Origin: Basidiobolus heterosporus B8920
Taxonomy: Eukaryota > Basidiobolomycota > Basidiobolomycetes > Basidiobolales > Basidiobolaceae
Length of the DNA stretch: 15,094 nt
NCBI GenBank assembly: GCA_000697455.1
Contig: JNET01031415.1
Span: forward strand, 1 to 15,094
Direction: 5' to 3'
Shown: positions 1 through 8,366 of the stretch, one piece after another
How positions within the stretch are numbered: the first letter of the stretch is position 1
How the letters are laid out: every line of letters begins with the position of its first letter
Position numbers and translations under genes: made by a program
Notes under the pieces: generated by a model
Database searches by the model: none
What the model saw: only the letters and a program-made list of their open reading frames with translations
What the model was told of the DNA's origin: nothing

Positions 1-960
1 CAGATGCCAAGCCAAAGTGTAATGATGTATTGTAAACAACTGATAAATTATTAAGAGATAGAGTAGCATCCATACAAATTATGATATACTGTATGAGATG
101 AGCTTAATTCTCACCTCAAGAGTGTCTAATTTGGTGTAATATTTATAAACATACCCTACAGTTATTTGTTGCTAAACATGATTATTTTTAATAATGTATC
201 AATGGTGCTAGGCTGTGTCTATGTGAAGGAAATGTGGAAGTATTTGGTACAGGAACTCCTACCTAGACTTAACCATAGCCACTAACCCCTAACCCTATTC
301 TTACCAAGACATGAATGTTAAAAGAAGAGATGTTTAACACATAAAATATCATCAACTCAGTACTTGGACTTCTCAACTTGCTGCCATGGTAAAAAGAACC
401 CGACTCGATACGGATTGTATTCTCAGTGTAATCTTTATGAAAATTGAATGCGACCTAACAAAAATACCAAAATCAAGAGTCATTGGGTCAAATCTAATCA
501 GCTTATTCACGAAGAAACTGGCAGTAACAGTAGGATCGAGATTGCAATGTTTCCTGAAGCCCAGAGCCTTAATTAGTCCTATAAGGTAACAGAAATGCAT
601 CAAGGAGGTTATCATGCTAAATGTAAAGCCTGCACTATTTAGCGACTCGATGGCAGTAAAAGACTCCCCGGACCATTTATTTAGCGGAGAAATTTCAACA
701 TCTGATGTTATTACCATAATTGGGAATGAACATTTTTAGCCCTCTTGGAAAGTGAGTCTAATCGTATTCTAACATACAAGTATGTGCGGACTAATCGCTG
801 TCTATCGGTTGATACAAATCGATCTACTCAACAGATATAGTGTTTAGTTGAATGTAAATATGTACTGTCCTTATTGGCTATCCTATAGCCTATAATACGC
901 GTGATAGAATATAGGATCTTGGGCAATTATTGATATCCGGATAACACGGTTGACCATCAA
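1..960. other. Intergenic stretch, no supported gene
   Basis: I see no convincing gene here. Overlapping open frames on the two strands between about 373 and 717 are short, lack family resemblance and cannot both be real. A short telomere-like run of TAACCC-type units lies at about 272-296 (CACTAACCCCTAACCCTA). The rest is AT-rich sequence without recognisable repeats or RNA genes. Confidence 0.5.
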
Positions 961-961
961 G

Positions 962-969
962 TATATAAA
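962..969 (+). promoter_or_regulatory. TATA box upstream of the first duplicated block
   Basis: TATATAAA starts 42 bp before the first copy of the duplicated block at 1004-1267. The second copy has TATAAAA at almost the same distance (41 bp). The matched spacing in two diverged copies is the reason to take it seriously. Neither transcription nor a start site is shown by sequence alone. Confidence 0.4.
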
Positions 970-1003
970 GGCATTACCAAAGACCTGGTTCGACAGACAA
1001 AAA

Positions 1004-1267
1004 AATACCCACATTGTTCAATCGTTCTGGTGTTTCGAATATCGACGCTTAAGTCTGGCCGTTTCCATTAGCACTGCTCCTAATGCCTAGGCATATTTAC
1101 CGCTGGAGAATGATGTATCAATTGCTTCGATCATTGTGCAATTAATGTGATACTGGGTGCATGCCTACCGAAGACGTTTTAGTTCTCGTAGAAAAATAGT
1201 TGAGGTCCATACGTAAACGAGTTCAAAATCTTAAGCCGAAATAAAAGAGCATTAAGAATCAGTTTTT
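1004..1267 (+). repeat. Duplicated ~0.27 kb block, copy 1 (possible small transcription unit)
   Basis: This block is repeated in the same orientation at 1683-1950. By eye the first ~90 bp are about 85% alike and the remainder nearer 70%, with small indels. Both copies open with AATACCCACATTGTT, share the stretch around GAATATCGA(C/A)GCTTAAG, and carry AATAAA near the end (1240-1245 here). With the TATA box at 962 the layout resembles a short transcript of about 250-300 nt. No plus-strand reading frame stays open in both copies, so a protein is not supported. Weaker similarity may run on to about 1395. Alternatives are a gene remnant duplicated after decay, or the repeated ends of a small old transposable element, since LTRs also hold TATA and AATAAA. 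Confidence 0.6.
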
Positions 1268-1641
1268 CCAATCTTATCTTCAGGTGTCATGTATGTAATT
1301 AGATTTTGAAACCATGTAAATCCTAGTCAACAGTTCTTGGGTGTCTTTGGATAATTACTTCCCTTACATGAATAGAGAAGGTGTTGTTAGTATGTTCGTT
1401 AACGAATATAAAGTATAAGATCAATTATGTATCATTGTATTGTCTAGTGTGTACCCAGACCATATTTGGGTAATCTCACCGACACCCCAAAGCATAAGGT
1501 TGCATAGTTTTCACAGTATATCTTACCAAATACTGAAATAGTGACAAAATCATACCAAGGACAACAAATACCAAAAGGGTAAAGTTTGATGCTATAGTAT
1601 ATAGTCTTTCTAGTGCTCGAAGTTTACGTGTGAACGTTAAG

Positions 1642-1648
1642 TATAAAA
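1642..1648 (+). promoter_or_regulatory. TATA box upstream of the second duplicated block
   Basis: TATAAAA lies 41 bp before copy 2 of the duplicated block, mirroring the TATA box before copy 1. The immediate context is also similar (AAGTATA followed by an A-run and G in both), whereas sequence further upstream does not obviously match. Confidence 0.4.
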
Positions 1649-1682
1649 GAGTAGCGAGGAGATTGTTACTCCTCAGATCAAC

Positions 1683-1950
1683 AATACCCACATTGTTTAA
1701 TCCTTCTGGTGTTCCGAATATCGAAGCTTAAGCTTGGCCGTTTCCTTCAGCAATGCTCTGAATGCCTGATCCTAGGTGTGTCTGTCGCTGGATAATGATT
1801 TATCAATTGTAATTATCATATAATTAATGCGATGCTCTTGAGCCGGTCTACCGATTACGTTCCAGTTCTCATAGAGGAGTATTTGTAGTGTTTTCGTAAA
1901 CGCGTTTTAATCTCAAGTGGAAATAAAAGAACATTACGAACAATTTTTTT
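1683..1950 (+). repeat. Duplicated ~0.27 kb block, copy 2
   Basis: This is the direct repeat of 1004-1267, about 680 bp downstream of it. AATAAA lies at 1922-1927, so TATA-to-AATAAA distance is nearly equal in the two copies (about 284 and 286 bp). After the block, weaker matching continues to about 2095 against 1268-1395. On the minus strand, part of this copy is continuous with a 71-codon open frame (1476-1691) that has a hydrophobic stretch. The related frame in copy 1 is not open over the same length, so I do not call a gene. Confidence 0.6.
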
Positions 1951-2100
1951 GTCTTGCTCGTTGTATCTTAACTAGGTGTGCTGATGTATTAATCGTCGGA
2001 TGTTGTGTATACTTACACCTAAATACGGGTTGCTTTTCTGAGGGGTTTAGGTAATTCTGATTCATGTAAGGATGTAGAAGTTGTTTATCAGAAAAATTCA

Positions 2101-2882
2101 AAATTCACCAATTTAACCCTACTTGTCTTCAAACTCATAATTCTTGTTACACTAACAAACCATTTTCAACACCTACATGTGAATAAGTCACCTGACAAAT
2201 TTGGACATTAGTTCAGCCGAGATTTCACTGCTCCGGCCGTACCAGAATACCTAATTTGGTAGAAACAAATGAACATTAACTAGTCAGTTAAATCCTATGA
2301 TCAATACTACTATATGTACAGCAGTTATTCAGTGTGTTGTACTATTAAGGAACAATTATCAACATGATCAGATAACGAATTTTTGGTCCACTCTGCATAC
2401 AAATTAATTAATAATATTGATGGTAGTGTAGCCTTCTGCACTAACGCTACTGGAGGTAAGATTAGTTGGTTACGCACACAATAAACGCATTTTGAGTGCA
2501 CTGAGCACTTACAGATTTTATTAGAGTTAAGTATGGATGCTACTTAACCAAGCTCAAGGAATATACAGTAGAAGCTTTAGTGCTTTTGTGCATTTTTAAC
2601 ATTTCCCATAAGTGCAACATTTGCATTATCTCAAAATTGATACAGAATGATATTATTAGCAATTTACTGATGAACACAAGTTGAACTTGGAGCTTTGAGA
2701 TTCTGAGAGCTACTCTAAGTGACTTGAGGAATTGAAAGAATATATTGCTTTAGTTGAGCTTGACATAGCTTAGGTCCTAGTTATTCCTGCTAAATCTTAC
2801 CCTTTTTGTGTTTACTTTTCAACTTCTCCTGGTCCAGAGTTCAAACATAGGTTTCACTATTGATATTCTTGCTAGATAGGCA
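2101..2882. other. Intergenic stretch, nothing recognised
   Basis: AT-rich sequence with no open frame of note and no clear repeat to the rest of the window. A TA followed by CAGTAGAAGCTTTAGTGC at about 2564-2584 faintly recalls pogo/Tigger-type transposon ends, but no matching inverted end was found. Confidence 0.4.
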
Positions 2883-3230
2883 TGTTGAAATTTCCATAAT
2901 TTAGCACCTAATTACTCATACTTGATCTCATCCTTATTACATTTACTTAGCAATTTCATCTCTCCCAAAACTCCCACTTGGGTTTTACTTAGAATATTTT
3001 CACTAACTTAGAAGTACCCAGACTACTTGACTTTCTCAAACATGTCCAAATGACCCCAAACTTTGCACACATGCTCCTGGGACCTTCTTTAGCATATTCT
3101 ACATGTTGCTTTGTTTACTTCTTGACAAAAGTATAAATGGCAACTTTACATTCAACAATTCTAAAAGTGAAAACAACATATTCTTCTAATTCTCCAAATC
3201 ACTTCCAATAACTCCCAGAATCTCACAACA
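2883..3230 (+). mobile_element. LTR copy A (fossil, Ty1/copia-type)
   Basis: A ~348 bp unit begins TGTTGAAATT and ends TCTCACAACA, giving the TGTTG...CAACA ends typical of LTRs. It is closely similar over its full length to the unit at 3332-3680 and to the first ~240 bp of the copy at 6649. Five-base flanking duplications are not evident here. No internal coding region follows directly, so it is a stray or recombined LTR. It appears older than or rearranged relative to the 3332-3680 copy. Confidence 0.75.
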
Positions 3231-3707
3231 GGTTTTACTTGTAATAGTTTTCACTAACTTAGAAGTGTCCCAGGTACTTAACTAACCCAGACATATCCAA
3301 ATGACCCCAAACTCTGTACACATGTTCCTAGTGTTGAAATTCACATAATTTAGCACCTAATTATTCATACTTGATCTCACCCTTATTATATTTACTTACC
3401 AATTTCCTCTCACCCAAAATTCACACTCGGGATTTACTTAGAATATTTTTCACTAACTTAGAAGTACCCAGAATACTTGACTTTTTCAAACATGTCCAAA
3501 TGACCCCAAACTTTGCACACATGTTCCTGGGACCTTCCTTAACATATTCTACACGTTGTTTTGTTTACTTCTTGACAAAAGTATAAATGCTAACTTTACA
3601 TTCAATAAATCAATAAGTGAAAACCACATATTCTTCTAATTCTCCAAATCACTTCCAATAACTCCCAGAATCTCACAACACCTAGAACCTTTCTTAGCAC
3701 ATTCTGT
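3231..3707 (+). mobile_element. Older LTR fragment interrupted by a solo LTR (fossil)
   Basis: Sequence from 3231 to 3331 matches the interior of the same LTR family, and the match resumes from 3681 to about 3707. The gap between is exactly the solo LTR at 3332-3680. This is a nested insertion: a fragment of an older family member served as the target. A short, diverged, inverted piece resembling the LTR 3' end follows at about 3711-3775. Confidence 0.7.
3332..3680 (+). mobile_element. Solo LTR copy B with 5-bp target duplication (fossil)
   Basis: A 349 bp unit runs from TGTTGAAATT to TCTCACAACA. It is flanked by the perfect 5-bp duplication CCTAG (3327-3331 and 3681-3685), the length generated by Ty1/copia integrases. 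No internal region is present, so it is a solo LTR left by recombination between the two LTRs of an inserted element. It is nested in an older LTR fragment and is the freshest LTR insertion in the window. Confidence 0.88.
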
Positions 3708-3879
3708 TCAAAGTGAAAATTGTGATATTGGAAGTGACTTTGGATATTAAGAAGAAGGTGTTGTACCTTGATCAATATTTTACTGTAATAAAGAAAGGTA
3801 TTGATATCTTTTGTTAGTGCTAAGTAAGGAAACTATTGCATACTTTTCTAGAGGGTTCTAATAACATAATGTAGGATTT

Positions 3880-5134
3880 TCAGCTCATTTGGACATACTC
3901 AAGTTTGTACACTATTCCAGGATGCTCTAGATTCTCAAAAATGTCAGTCTGGTGTCCAGGTAGGTTTTCCTTGAGCTGATCTTGAGTTAAACATGACTTA
4001 AACTCCATAACCTTGATATAAAGGCCATGTAGCACTGCAATTTCAAGCAGCATTCTTATTGACTCTAATTTTTCCACCAATTTACAGATCTTCTTCTAAT
4101 GTATGTCTCATATCTGAGTACATTACTTAGCCACAAGTCCTTCTGTAAACTTTTCCTTAGATATCTCCAGCACCTGTTTATCTTCCTACATAGATTTTGA
4201 CTAATGCAACTTCCAGCCTTGTTGTAGTTTATTTTTGGTCCTTCTCCTAGTATTCCTAAGCTCCTGGTACTCCTCAGACTTTGTTGGCCCATACAACTTC
4301 ATGTAAAGACTCTCCCTGATCTCTCCTGGATCTAGATTGTTGTCAAAGTAGGAAGTACATCCAGTAGCCCTATTTAAGCATTCACTGATATTGCAATCAA
4401 GGTAATTTCATGTCTGGTAATCACTCCTAGTGTGACAAGTTGGATTTACCACTTCAGGTATCACTTGTTTCACTGATTATGCTGGAACCACGGTTGAATA
4501 TTCCTCTGTAGTCAGAATTTGACCATATTCATCACAACTTTGATTAAAATCCACAGGCTGAAAAATCTTTGATTTTCCACTTGGATCTGATATAGCTTTT
4601 GATGGAAAATTTGAATTTTCATCAAAGAATACATCCCAGTCTCAATTAACCTCATAACTTAGGTATCAAGAAGTCTATATGACCTCCTCTAACTATAGTA
4701 GCCCATAAATATGCATACCCTCCTTTTTTGCCTCTTCATTTGACCCTTTCCAGACAGTATTTTGGCATATGCTGTGCTTCCAAATACTCTCAGATGATCC
4801 ATATCTGGCTTGGATCCATGCCATGCTTCAAATGGTGTAAAACAACAGTTCCCTGTTAAAAGTAAGACTTTTAACATAAACAGTAGCAGCCACACCTTTG
4901 GCCAATATCTGTAAATGGCTTCTGATCATTGATCATTGATCTTGTCATATCAAAAATATCTCTGATAGCACATGCTGAAACTACTCCTGGACCAGTAGAA
5001 CATGGTCTCTTAATGGACTTGTTCCATTTTTTGGCCTGGATAGTGCCACAGCATGCCACACAGTGCCATAGGCCAGCTATTAGTGTGTCACCTATACAAC
5101 TGTGTGAGTAGGGTGCCTGCTGAATATGAAACAA
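3880..5134 (-). mobile_element. Ty1/copia pol relic: integrase and reverse transcriptase parts (fossil)
   Basis: Reading on the minus strand, the order is integrase C-terminal part (about 5134-4690), a linker (about 4690-4300), then the N-terminal part of reverse transcriptase (about 4300-3880). This is the Ty1/copia order, with integrase before reverse transcriptase. Recognisable pieces are TPFEAWHGSKPDMDHLRVFG in the integrase tail, WDVFFDE in the linker (compare the copia SRDVxFDE motif) and SIRMLLEIAVLHGLYIKVM with a later HPGIVYKL in reverse transcriptase. The relic is clearly broken, with several disruptions, and no catalytic YVDD block or RNase H was recognised. It is an old, non-functional copy. 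Confidence 0.85.
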
Positions 5135-5382
5135 AATTGAGCAGTTTACCCCTGTGTTTCACATTGGTGTGCAGTATGGCTGCTTCATTTCTGAGGCATC
5201 ACATTTTAACTAGTACAGAGTTCTGTTTAGAAATAAAACCAATACATATATGCAAGCATATGCCAAGGGGTCTTGGCATCCTATTTTGTCAATTATAAGT
5301 GCTATGAGCTTGTATTTCTCAACCTCTATTGTCTGGCATGCTCTGGCACTATCTGGCACAATACAAGGGAGCAAGTCTGATT

Positions 5383-5613
5383 ATGTGAATTTCAACAGAT
5401 AAGCCTCTACTTCCATTACTCATGCCTCTATCCCCACTAAATCTTGTGCTCAGCTCACAGGAGCTTGACAGTTTAGCTCACTTACTTACTAAAAATGATT
5501 CCAGTCTGTATTCAATTGTCAAAAAGCTGCTTTAGCAGCAAATAGCTTCTGTATTTTAGCTTATTTATCAAGATATAGATTTTACCTGTTGGCAATTGTC
5601 ACCCCCCTAAAGA
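5383..5613 (+). mobile_element. Relic arm 1 of an inverted pair, copia-associated (fossil)
   Basis: About 5403-5613 is the inverted, diverged counterpart of about 6615-6425. Both read, in opposite directions, a similar short peptide containing SPLNLVLSSQE and DSLAHLL, and both then run into a segment with ACCTGTT and GTCACCCCC. A short tip resembling the inverted start of the LTR family (TGTGAATTTCAACA, 5383-5396) abuts this arm. The peptide may derive from a gag/protease-proximal part of the element, but I do not recognise a specific domain. It is broken. Confidence 0.6.
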
Positions 5614-6337
5614 TTTCACCTGTTGGTGATTTTCACACACTAACCCTAAAGTGTATGTGTAATAAGTAATACAGCATGTGTAGTAATCTTGCCAATGTTT
5701 GCATGGAAGGAAAGTATGTAGATGTAGTTGTAGTTGAGTTGTGTCTATTGAATCAATTATGTGCATAGGTAGAGATGAGCAAGAGCAAATACATAGTGTT
5801 CTTTGACACTTATTATGAATGGAATAATTGGCAATAAAATGGTCAAATAGTGGAATGCTATATAAGTAAGTGTATTTGAATACATAATGCTGGAATACCA
5901 GCTGCCCACCCTAAAATTAACAACCAGCTAGGCCCTCCCAATTATATGGTGAGGTCACACTAAATTGATCCAGATCTGACAAAATTACTTTTCATACATG
6001 GGTTGAAGTGGTCATGTGACCTTCTATGGCATTTCTTACAGTGAGGTGAGTAAATAAATATTGATATCTGATCTGGAATATTGTAGAACATTCCAGTAGC
6101 CTCTGTGAAATTTTGGATCTACAAATGTAATTGAAATATTGCCTAGTAAGAAAGGGATAATATTAAGAGTAAAGGATAGTAATCTTCATTTGGCTAAGTA
6201 AGGTAATAAAAGATAAGAAAATTCAAGCTGTCAGTGGGTTGCATTGCACTACACTGGTGCCCTCATGATTTTATGGCAAGATCAAACAAATCAAAATAAC
6301 ATAGGGATTCTAAGCTAAGTCCAAGTGGAAATATTGA
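5614..6337. other. Spacer between inverted relic arms; possible LTR or leader debris
   Basis: There is no supported gene. The stretch contains CTAACCC-type motifs (about 5640), a TATATAAG box (5859-5866) and a short GGAATACCAGCTGCC segment near 5892. Lying between two inverted retroelement arms, it is plausibly further LTR or leader sequence of an old element, but I could not define its ends. Confidence 0.35.
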
Positions 6338-6640
6338 GTGAGAGGAAATCGATAAGTAAATATGATAAGGATGAGATCAGGTATGAATAATTAGGTGCTA
6401 GGGTTAGGGGGTGACAAATGCTAACAGGTGAAATCTTTATTTCAATACATTAGACCAAAGAAGCTATTTGCTGTTGATGCAGCATTTTAACAATAGTTTT
6501 CAGACTGGAATCATTCCTCAAAAGTAAATGAGCTAAACTGTCAATCTCTTGAGAGCTGAGTACAAGATTTAGTGGGGAGGGGGGCCTGAGTAATGCAAGT
6601 GGAGATGTATCTACTAGCTGAACCATGATGTGAAAGAAGG
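6338..6640 (-). mobile_element. Relic arm 2 of the inverted pair plus inverted LTR fragment (fossil)
   Basis: From 6338 to 6396 the sequence is the reverse complement of the first ~80 bp of the LTR family (GAGAGGAAAT...TAATTAGGTGC). From about 6399 the minus strand matches the plus strand of arm 1, including the peptide SPLNLVLSSQEIDSLAHLL. An 89-codon minus-strand frame (6450-6719) spans this relic and part of the neighbouring LTR copy, so it is a chimera of debris and not a gene. Confidence 0.65.
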
Positions 6641-6648
6641 GATTAACA

Positions 6649-6888
6649 TGTTGAATTTCACATAATTTAGCACCTAATGATTCATACTTGATCTCACCCT
6701 TATTATATTTACTTGCCAACTTCCTCTCATCCTAAATTCACACTTGGGTTTTACTTAGAATATATTTCAATAACTTAGAGGTACCCAGAATACTTGACTT
6801 TCTCAAACATGTCTAAATGACCCCTAACTTTGCACAGATGTTCCCGGGACCTTTCTAAGCATACTTTACATGTTGCTTTGGTTATTTG
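6649..6888 (+). mobile_element. LTR copy C, incomplete (fossil)
   Basis: It starts TGTTGAATTTCACATAATTT and follows the 2883 and 3332 LTR copies for about 240 bp, through AAACATGTC and the CCCGGGACC segment. The similarity then fades and the LTR 3' end is missing. It is clearly diverged from the other copies and no target duplication is visible. It marks the right edge of the retroelement debris. Confidence 0.75.
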
Positions 6889-7185
6889 ATTTGATAAACT
6901 GACAATATCAGTATCAGAAGTTGCATCAAATATTTATATAGCACTCATCCGTTGTACTCCATATTAGTAAATATTAAAGCTGTAGAATGGGAATCTAGGC
7001 TGGTTTGCAGCATATTGTCAAAGTCTTAGAGAATTTAAATATATTAACGATTTTGCATGTCTAATAATCACAAAATGGTATATTTCATTAATTATCACCT
7101 TACAAATTTTTGTGTTGTCAAATAGTTGAGTGACAGATGATATAACTCGAACAAATTTTAAAAATTAGTTGGAATGTGTTATCCC

Positions 7186-7191
7186 TTTATT
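7186..7191 (-). terminator. Poly(A) signal AATAAA of the repeat-protein gene
   Basis: TTTATT on the plus strand reads AATAAA on the minus strand, about 66 bp past the TAG stop of the 343-residue frame. The distance is normal for a 3' UTR. It is the only canonical signal noticed close to the stop. Confidence 0.5.
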
Positions 7192-7256
7192 CATTTCAAC
7201 ATCATTTGAATGAAATATACTGCTTTGAATCTCCTCTAGAACCTAACCTAGAGTAT

Positions 7257-8288
7257 CTAGCGAGAGTGATTCTGTTGTCTATTTCTTCGGGAAAGACTTC
7301 TTTCATACTCATCTTCCTCATATTGGCGACCATAACGAGAGCGTGGGTAGTTCTGTTGTCTGTTTCTTCCTAAGGTACCTCTCTCGTATTCATTGTCATA
7401 CTCATCTTGTTCGTATTGACGACCGTAGCGGGAGCGTGGGTAATTCTGTTGTCTGTTTCTTCCCGAGATACCTCTCTCGTATTCATTGTCATACTCATCT
7501 TGTTCGTATTGACGACCGTAGCGGGAGCGTGGATAGTTCTGTTGTCTGTTTCTTCCTAAGGTACCTCTCTCGTATTCATTGTCATACTCATCTTGTTCAT
7601 ATTGACGGCCGTAGCGAGCACGGGGGTAATTCTGTTGTCTTCCTCTGTTGGGAATACCTCTCTCATATTCATTATCATATTCGTCTTGCTCATATTGGCG
7701 ACCGTAGCGGGAGCGTGGATAGTTTTGTTGTTTGTTTCTTCCTGAAATACCTCTCTCGTATTCATTATCGTACTCATCTTCCTCATGTTGACGACCGTAG
7801 CGGGAGCGTGGGTAATTTTGCTGTCTGTTTCTTCCTGAAATACCTCTCTCATATTCATTATCGTACTCGTCTTGTTCGTATTGACGACCGTAGCGGGAGC
7901 GTGGGTAGCTCTGTTGTCTGTTTCTTCCTGAAATACCTCTCTCGTATTCATTATCGTACTCATCTTCCTCATGTTGACGACCGTAGCGGGAGCGTGGGTA
8001 ATTCTGTTGTCTGTTTCTTCCTGAGATACCTCTCTCGTATTCATTGTCATACTCATCTTGTTCATATTGACGACCATAACGAGCACGTGGGTAGTTCTGT
8101 TGTCTGTTTCTACCTAAAAGACCACGTTCGTACTCATCTTCTCCGTACAGGCGGCCGAGGCGGGAGCGGGGATAGTTTTCTTGTCTATCTCTGCCAGATA
8201 TGCCACTCTCATAGTCATTAGTATTATCGTACCCATCTTGCTCATATTGACGGCCATAACGAGAGTTTTGTTGGTTGTTGGAAGGCAT
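7257..8288 (-). CDS. 343-residue tandem-repeat protein, Tyr/Arg/Glu/Gln-rich, unknown function
   Basis: An intact single-exon frame runs from ATG (AAAG before it, a good purine at -3) to TAG. After a 9-residue lead (MPSNNQQNS) the whole protein is eleven head-to-tail units: unit 1 of 33 residues (10-42), unit 2 of 27 (43-69), units 3-10 of exactly 31 each (70-317) and a last unit of 26 (318-343). Each unit opens with RYGRQYEQDEYDNEY and closes with RNRQQNYPRS. A consensus unit holds 6 Arg, 5 Tyr, 6 Asp/Glu, 4 Gln and 3 Asn, so it is charge-balanced. There is no Cys, only one Lys and almost no hydrophobic residue. There is no signal peptide, membrane segment or known fold, so it is almost certainly disordered. 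The evenly spaced Tyr and Arg resemble the sticker pattern of condensate-forming proteins, which is inference. A TATA box and a poly(A) signal fit expression. I do not recognise a family. Confidence 0.82.
   Translation of the reverse strand: MPSNNQQNSRYGRQYEQDGYDNTNDYESGISGRDRQENYPRSRLGRLYGEDEYERGLLGRNRQQNYPRARYGRQYEQDEYDNEYERGISGRNRQQNYPRSRYGRQHEEDEYDNEYERGISGRNRQQSYPRSRYGRQYEQDEYDNEYERGISGRNRQQNYPRSRYGRQHEEDEYDNEYERGISGRNKQQNYPRSRYGRQYEQDEYDNEYERGIPNRGRQQNYPRARYGRQYEQDEYDNEYERGTLGRNRQQNYPRSRYGRQYEQDEYDNEYERGISGRNRQQNYPRSRYGRQYEQDEYDNEYERGTLGRNRQQNYPRSRYGRQYEEDEYERSLSRRNRQQNHSR
7338..8081 (-). repeat. Coding minisatellite, eight perfect-length 93-bp units
   Basis: Units 3-10 of the repeat protein form an array of exactly 8 x 93 bp with no length change, so the frame is kept. 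Units 3-6 alternate between a QYEQ and a QHEE version, and units 8-10 alternate TLGR, ISGR, TLGR. This indicates copying in two-unit (186 bp) blocks by unequal exchange. Flanking units 1, 2 and 11 are diverged and of odd lengths, as expected for array edges. The opposite strand and other frames are also open for long stretches because the period is a multiple of three. Confidence 0.93.
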
Positions 8289-8359
8289 CTTTAATTGTAG
8301 GGAATAAGCTAGCTATTGAACAAAGCAGTAGTTGTGATGCAGTCTTGCCTCTAATAGCA

Positions 8360-8366
8360 ATTTATA
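8360..8366 (-). promoter_or_regulatory. TATA box of the repeat-protein gene
   Basis: TATAAAT on the minus strand lies 72 bp from the ATG at 8288. A start of transcription 25-30 bp further on would leave a 5' UTR of about 45 nt. No upstream ATG was seen between the box and the start codon. Confidence 0.55.

Noticed and set aside
373-717. A 114-codon minus-strand frame, with a 67-codon plus-strand frame overlapping it at 386-589
   Set aside because: Both are short, overlap each other antisense, show no recognisable domain and have no clear promoter or poly(A) signals. Chance is the simplest explanation, though the plus-strand frame continuing past its stop has fairly protein-like composition.
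980-1000. GGTTCGA motif suggesting a tRNA T-loop
   Set aside because: No cloverleaf with matching acceptor, D and anticodon arms could be made around it.
2564-2640. Possible pogo/Tigger-like transposon end
   Set aside because: Only one end-like motif was found, with no inverted partner or transposase remnant nearby.
3371-3586. A 71-codon plus-strand open frame
   Set aside because: It lies entirely inside the solo LTR and reads LTR sequence, so it is not a gene.
7343-8221. A 292-codon plus-strand frame rich in His, Cys and Val, and a 176-codon frame in another minus register, both over the repeat array
   Set aside because: They are by-products of a repeat whose 93-bp period is a multiple of three. 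The 343-codon minus frame is longer, has a good start, a TATA box and a poly(A) signal.
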